Below, piece by piece: positions 60,629 through 64,000 of a stretch of 64,000 bases of DNA. Source of the DNA: Riptortus pedestris (lineage: Eukaryota > Arthropoda > Insecta > Hemiptera > Alydidae); contig CM032230.1 in NCBI GenBank assembly GCA_019009955.1, positions 22,372,001-22,436,000 on the forward strand, in the 5' to 3' direction. The notes under the pieces were generated by a model. That model did no database searches, was not told the DNA's origin, and was given only the letters and a program-made list of their open reading frames with translations. The position numbers and the translations under genes were made by a program. The stretch's first letter is position 1; every line of letters begins with the position of its first letter.

Positions 60629-61683
60629 AACGCTGAGACTTGGTTTGCCAAAATTGTGACCGCTGAAGACTACATTGAACCTCGCAACCATCTCCAGTAC
60701 TTCTCCAGTGACCATATCTTTCGGAATTTCCAATGGAATGCCATACTTTTTACGACAGATTCTTGTAGAAAATAAAACTCTAAAACGAGTTTATTTCGGT
60801 GAATTTGTCTTTTAGCCGCAAAATCCACAAATCTTTATTTCACAAACGGCACATTTTATTGAAAAAAATAATAAAAGGTGTACTCAGTAAAATTATCTTG
60901 AGTCTGTAAGGAAGGAATGAAAAAAAAAAAAAAAAATCAAACTAAATAACGCAAAATTATTCCTCAATGAATCCAAAACATGTTTACAAAAAACGTTGTT
61001 AGAATTAATTACAGAAACTAGTTGTTACTTTGCGTACGTTGTTGTTGTTACAATACTTACAGCTAGTATTTAAAAATGTTCGAAAATTCCTCCTTCCTCA
61101 TTTAGTCACTTCGAAAGACGGTATCCGAAATCTCTTTTGGCACTCTGTATTTCTGCCACTGAAATTGAATTTAACGCATTCTGATTTTATTTTTCATGTT
61201 TTCAAAAATCTGTGACCTGTTTTTGTAGAGATACCATTGACCCTACCCCATAGACAATAATACATTTTTATTAGATCGGGTGACCTGGGTCCTGCTGGGA
61301 CAGATACTGCGTTGGAAATAGATTTCTCTAATTGTTGATCGAGTAGTGGAAAGGAAATCCGTCAAGCTGCAACCACATTTTAATTCTTGGGGTAAGTCTT
61401 TAGATTTATGATGATGGTAAGTATTTAATTTAGAAAATCTTCATTTAGGGAGCCGTTGAAGACTACCATTTAATGTCATATCAAAAAAATATGGGCCGAT
61501 GATTCCCTGGAAGATACCGAACCTTTTTTTTTACATGAAAATATGCAGGTGGAAAAATGTATTTCTTTAAATAATAATTAACTTAGATGTTTTATGTTAA
61601 TGATTTTTGAAGTAAACATTCTTTGGATTCATTCAGGAATACTTTTCCGTTATTTCGTTTTCGTTTTTTTTATTTATTTATTT
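60629..61683. other. No gene called; family E copy 2 at 61335-61480
   Basis: A readable stretch at about 60632-60770 (VTAEDYIEPRNHLQYFSSDH in one frame) is less AT-rich and unrecognised. The family E text (GATCGAGTAGTGGAAAGGAA, CCGTCAAGCTGCAACCACA) repeats 38025-38180. Confidence 0.45.
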
Positions 61684-61920
61684 GGGGGCTCGGGTTAGCC
61701 ATGTGAGTTAAAGAGTCGTCTTTAATCTCACATGGTAAACCTAGAGTAGCGAGTTCGATACCCTCCTGAGCAAAGGAATTTACTTAGTGACGGAATTCAT
61801 TAATAAAATCCTTAGTCCCATCCTGGCTAGAAAATGGTGCTAACCTGTAGATAACCCGTCCCAATAGCGTTGGTTGCAAAAAGGGGACATTAATAAATAA
61901 TTTAATTTATTATTATTATT
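61684..61920 (+). mobile_element. tRNA-derived SINE, full length
   Basis: GGGGGCTCGGGTTAGCCATG (degraded A box), CGTCTTTAATCTCACATGG, GAGTTCGATACCC (B box, 61751-61763), body TCCTTAGTCCCATCCTGGCT, GTAGATAACCCGTCCC, tail of AATAAATAATTT. Same family as 32895-33111. Confidence 0.88.
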
Positions 61921-62694
61921 TACTTCAGAATCCATTCCTTTTCCCGTAGGCTTGGTTCAAAGATAATTTTGTTCTCTACAACTCATTTTGGAGTTGTTTC
62001 AGGAGTTTCTGAAATAAAGATTTGTGCATTTCACGTCTAAAGGATGCGTCAAATTGAAAGTTTACCGTCATAAACTCGTTTGAGAATTTCCCTAACCAGG
62101 ATCGATGGTCATTACGGAAATGTTTCTAAAACGGCGTTATCTTATACGTACCTCGCCAAGGACCAGATGTCTTTCTGCTTTGAAAGTGCAGACATACAAA
62201 ATGGCCAGCAGACCAACATATACCAGGTTACATTTATGCAACCCCCACTAAAATAGTACACACCGGCTAGTGACATCCATGTTGGGGCAATTAACTGTCA
62301 TCCCTTGATATGTGGGCAACCCGTGTCTATAGTAACCGCGATTAGCGGAAGTAAACCTATCATTGATTAACTGTCAATTTAATAGCTGATGATTGTATAA
62401 GAGTGAAAGCCAACTCTATGAGCATGGCCTCCTTTATCAATGAGACTTACTAGTTTGGCTAACAGCGTGTGCCTTTTATACTACGGCCGTCTCATTGTGA
62501 AATACGCTCCTTTAATTCTCTTAACAGTTTGATCTACTTTTCAATGTTACATAATTTGAATTTAGGGTCTTCGAGCTTGGCCTTTATTTAACGTGAAAGG
62601 CTGCAAATATACTTACACACATCTTCCAATGTTATACCAGATTAATTTAGAAGATCAACTTGAGATAGTACACATAGTACACTATTGATTAATT
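61921..62694. other. No feature recognised
   Basis: Single-copy in this window, with no motif-bearing ORF. Confidence 0.45.
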
Positions 62695-64000
62695 TCTTCA
62701 AATTCCCATCTATCCTAACCAGACGACGACAATGAAGTTCGTTCAAAACTATATGTTTATCCGATCCTGCAAAGTTGAAATACAATCGAAGACGAGGATG
62801 TGCTCCGTTAACGTTTAAATACTTATATATTTGTCTATTACAGCTCTAGCGCTCATAATTTTTGTAATATCGCTACAGAAGGGAAAATCCCATTAGGTGA
62901 AATCAGTTGGACTCATGGTGGGGTTTTCCATACATTTCTTTAAATGTCCATTGATCCTACTCAGGTGATAAGAAAATAAGGTCCGTTCAAAATTTTATAT
63001 CTATATTTGTCTGTTGCTACCTACTAAAATGCAATTTTTGTCTGATCGTTACCAACCTAGATATTTAAACGTTCTATGTAAAAATGAAGACCAAATTCGA
63101 AAAAGGCTAAAATAAGGAAAAGTGGGAGGGGGGAGGCTAGAAGGGGAGAATTTCGAAAATTTTAAGTATTTCTGTTGTTATTAGTCGGAACGAAAAATTG
63201 TATAGAATCAATCGTATGAATGTTGAATCAATGGAATGGTCTATGAATGCTGTTCTTATTCTGGACCCAATATTTTTTTTTTATATATATTCTTCATATT
63301 TTATGGTGAGGGTCACCAATAAAAAACATTTCTTTCGGTGCAAACTTTATTGAAACCGCCTAACATGTTTCGTGGCTTCTTACCACCTCTTAAGGGGCTA
63401 TCCATTTCTGAAGTGCTCATTCCCTCTTACATTCCTCACTGAGGAGGTAGTTGATAAGTTCCTCAGTGAGGACAGTCGCAACGCGTGTTAGAGGGAAACG
63501 GTGCCCGTTTCCCCCCGTTGCCCCCGGCACTTCAGAAATGAATAGCAAGCCACGAAACAAGTAAGGCAATATCAAGTTTTTACCGAAGGAAATGTGTTTT
63601 ATTGGTGACCGTTGCCATAAAATATGAAGAATGAATGTTGTTCTGTACACATAATCTGTATCATGAATATAAACCGAGATATTTGGATTTTATAGTTTCC
63701 GGCTTCCAGTAAACCCCCACTCCCACTCATATCATTAATTATTTTAATTAGCAGTTATATCATGAACCACTTCATTCCAAGGTTAAATACCAAATATAGT
63801 TTTCATTGAACTATTATTTTCGGAGACACATGCAAATACGTCATGTCATGGCGCCATCATTAGGAATTTTCGTTCTTTACTAGAAACTTCTAAATTATCT
63901 ACACCATACTCGAATATTTAGTCGTTTCAGTCAACACTAAAGTCATCCTATTGTTTTCATTGAACTTGTACTTCGTGAGATATATGCAAATACGTTCTGA
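62695..64000 (-). repeat. Diverged family A type B pieces to the window edge
   Basis: AATTCCCATCTATCCTAACC (62700), TTGATCCTACTCAGGTGATA (62951), CTAAAATGCAATTTTTGTCT, ATTAGTCGGAACGAAAAATT, TTCCGGCTTCCAGTAAACCC and the type B end from 63770. At least two overlapping old copies, interrupted by the foldback 63288-63632. Confidence 0.65.
63288..63632. repeat. Foldback of family F: two inverted copies
   Basis: The left arm (63288-63412) and the right arm (63526-63632) are reverse complements. The right arm lacks about 20 bp that includes GAGGTGG. Between the arms lies a smaller inverted pair, CCTCACTGAGG / CCTCAGTGAGG. The word GCACTTCAGAAATG marks both inner ends; TATTGGTGACC lies near both outer ends. 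The same sequence is single at 48867-49015. Confidence 0.88.

Overview
The window is AT-rich animal DNA in which I find no host gene: no protein with a recognisable cellular function, no rRNA, no bona fide tRNA, no operon-like packing. Every recognisable coding remnant belongs to a retroelement: a gag ORF of an LTR retrotransposon, the reverse transcriptase (RT) and GIY-YIG endonuclease of a Penelope-like element (PLE), the C-terminal RT of a Jockey-like LINE, and LINE RNase H fragments. A tRNA-derived SINE, a hAT-type element and very abundant microsatellites point to an invertebrate, most likely an arthropod; that lineage call is inference only.

The dominant feature is one interspersed repeat, here called family A, present as more than 20 full or partial copies on both strands. 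In its plus orientation it starts with AAAAGTCCGTCACGCAG, has a small hairpin (ACGCAG GGG CTGCGT), then AAGCAGATTTCCC, an internal (AT)n array, the stretch GAACGGACCTCATTTTCGTC, and ends with a palindrome (GATTTCCC TTAA GGGAAATC then TGCT). A longer variant (type B) carries extra sequence near the start. A second repeat, family X, has a head (TAGCTCAGATACCCGGCTTC), internal tandem units of about 291-299 bp and a tail containing TTCGGTTCAGCCGTTTATGC. Smaller repeats are called C, D, E and F.

Layout: 1-9.2 kb, family A copies, a broken LINE RNase H, a 3.4-kb polypyrimidine tract and one X copy. 9.2-14.2 kb, mostly unique DNA with hairpins and an 870-bp tandem duplication. 14.2-20.3 kb, family A copies, one of which holds three X elements in its AT array. 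20.3-22.3 kb, a perfect 16-bp minisatellite (C15A) and two head-to-tail A copies. 22.3-29.4 kb, one A copy split by a complete, young LTR retrotransposon (749-bp LTRs, gag only). 29.5-39.7 kb, A copies, two SINEs, RNase H, a hAT-type element with a nested A copy, and a 110-bp-arm foldback. 39.7-50.7 kb, mainly single-copy DNA. 50.8-53.6 kb, an X copy split by a PLE with a 47-bp target duplication. 55.2-64 kb, A copies, a 5'-truncated LINE with a 10-bp target duplication, a SINE and a second foldback.

The elements do not form a pathway. What they record is the order of insertions: LTR element into A, X into A, PLE into X, LINE into A, A into hAT. The AT arrays of family A repeatedly hold the insertions and the unusual satellites. 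Coordinates of repeat copies are by-eye comparisons and may be off by tens of bases where a copy is diverged.
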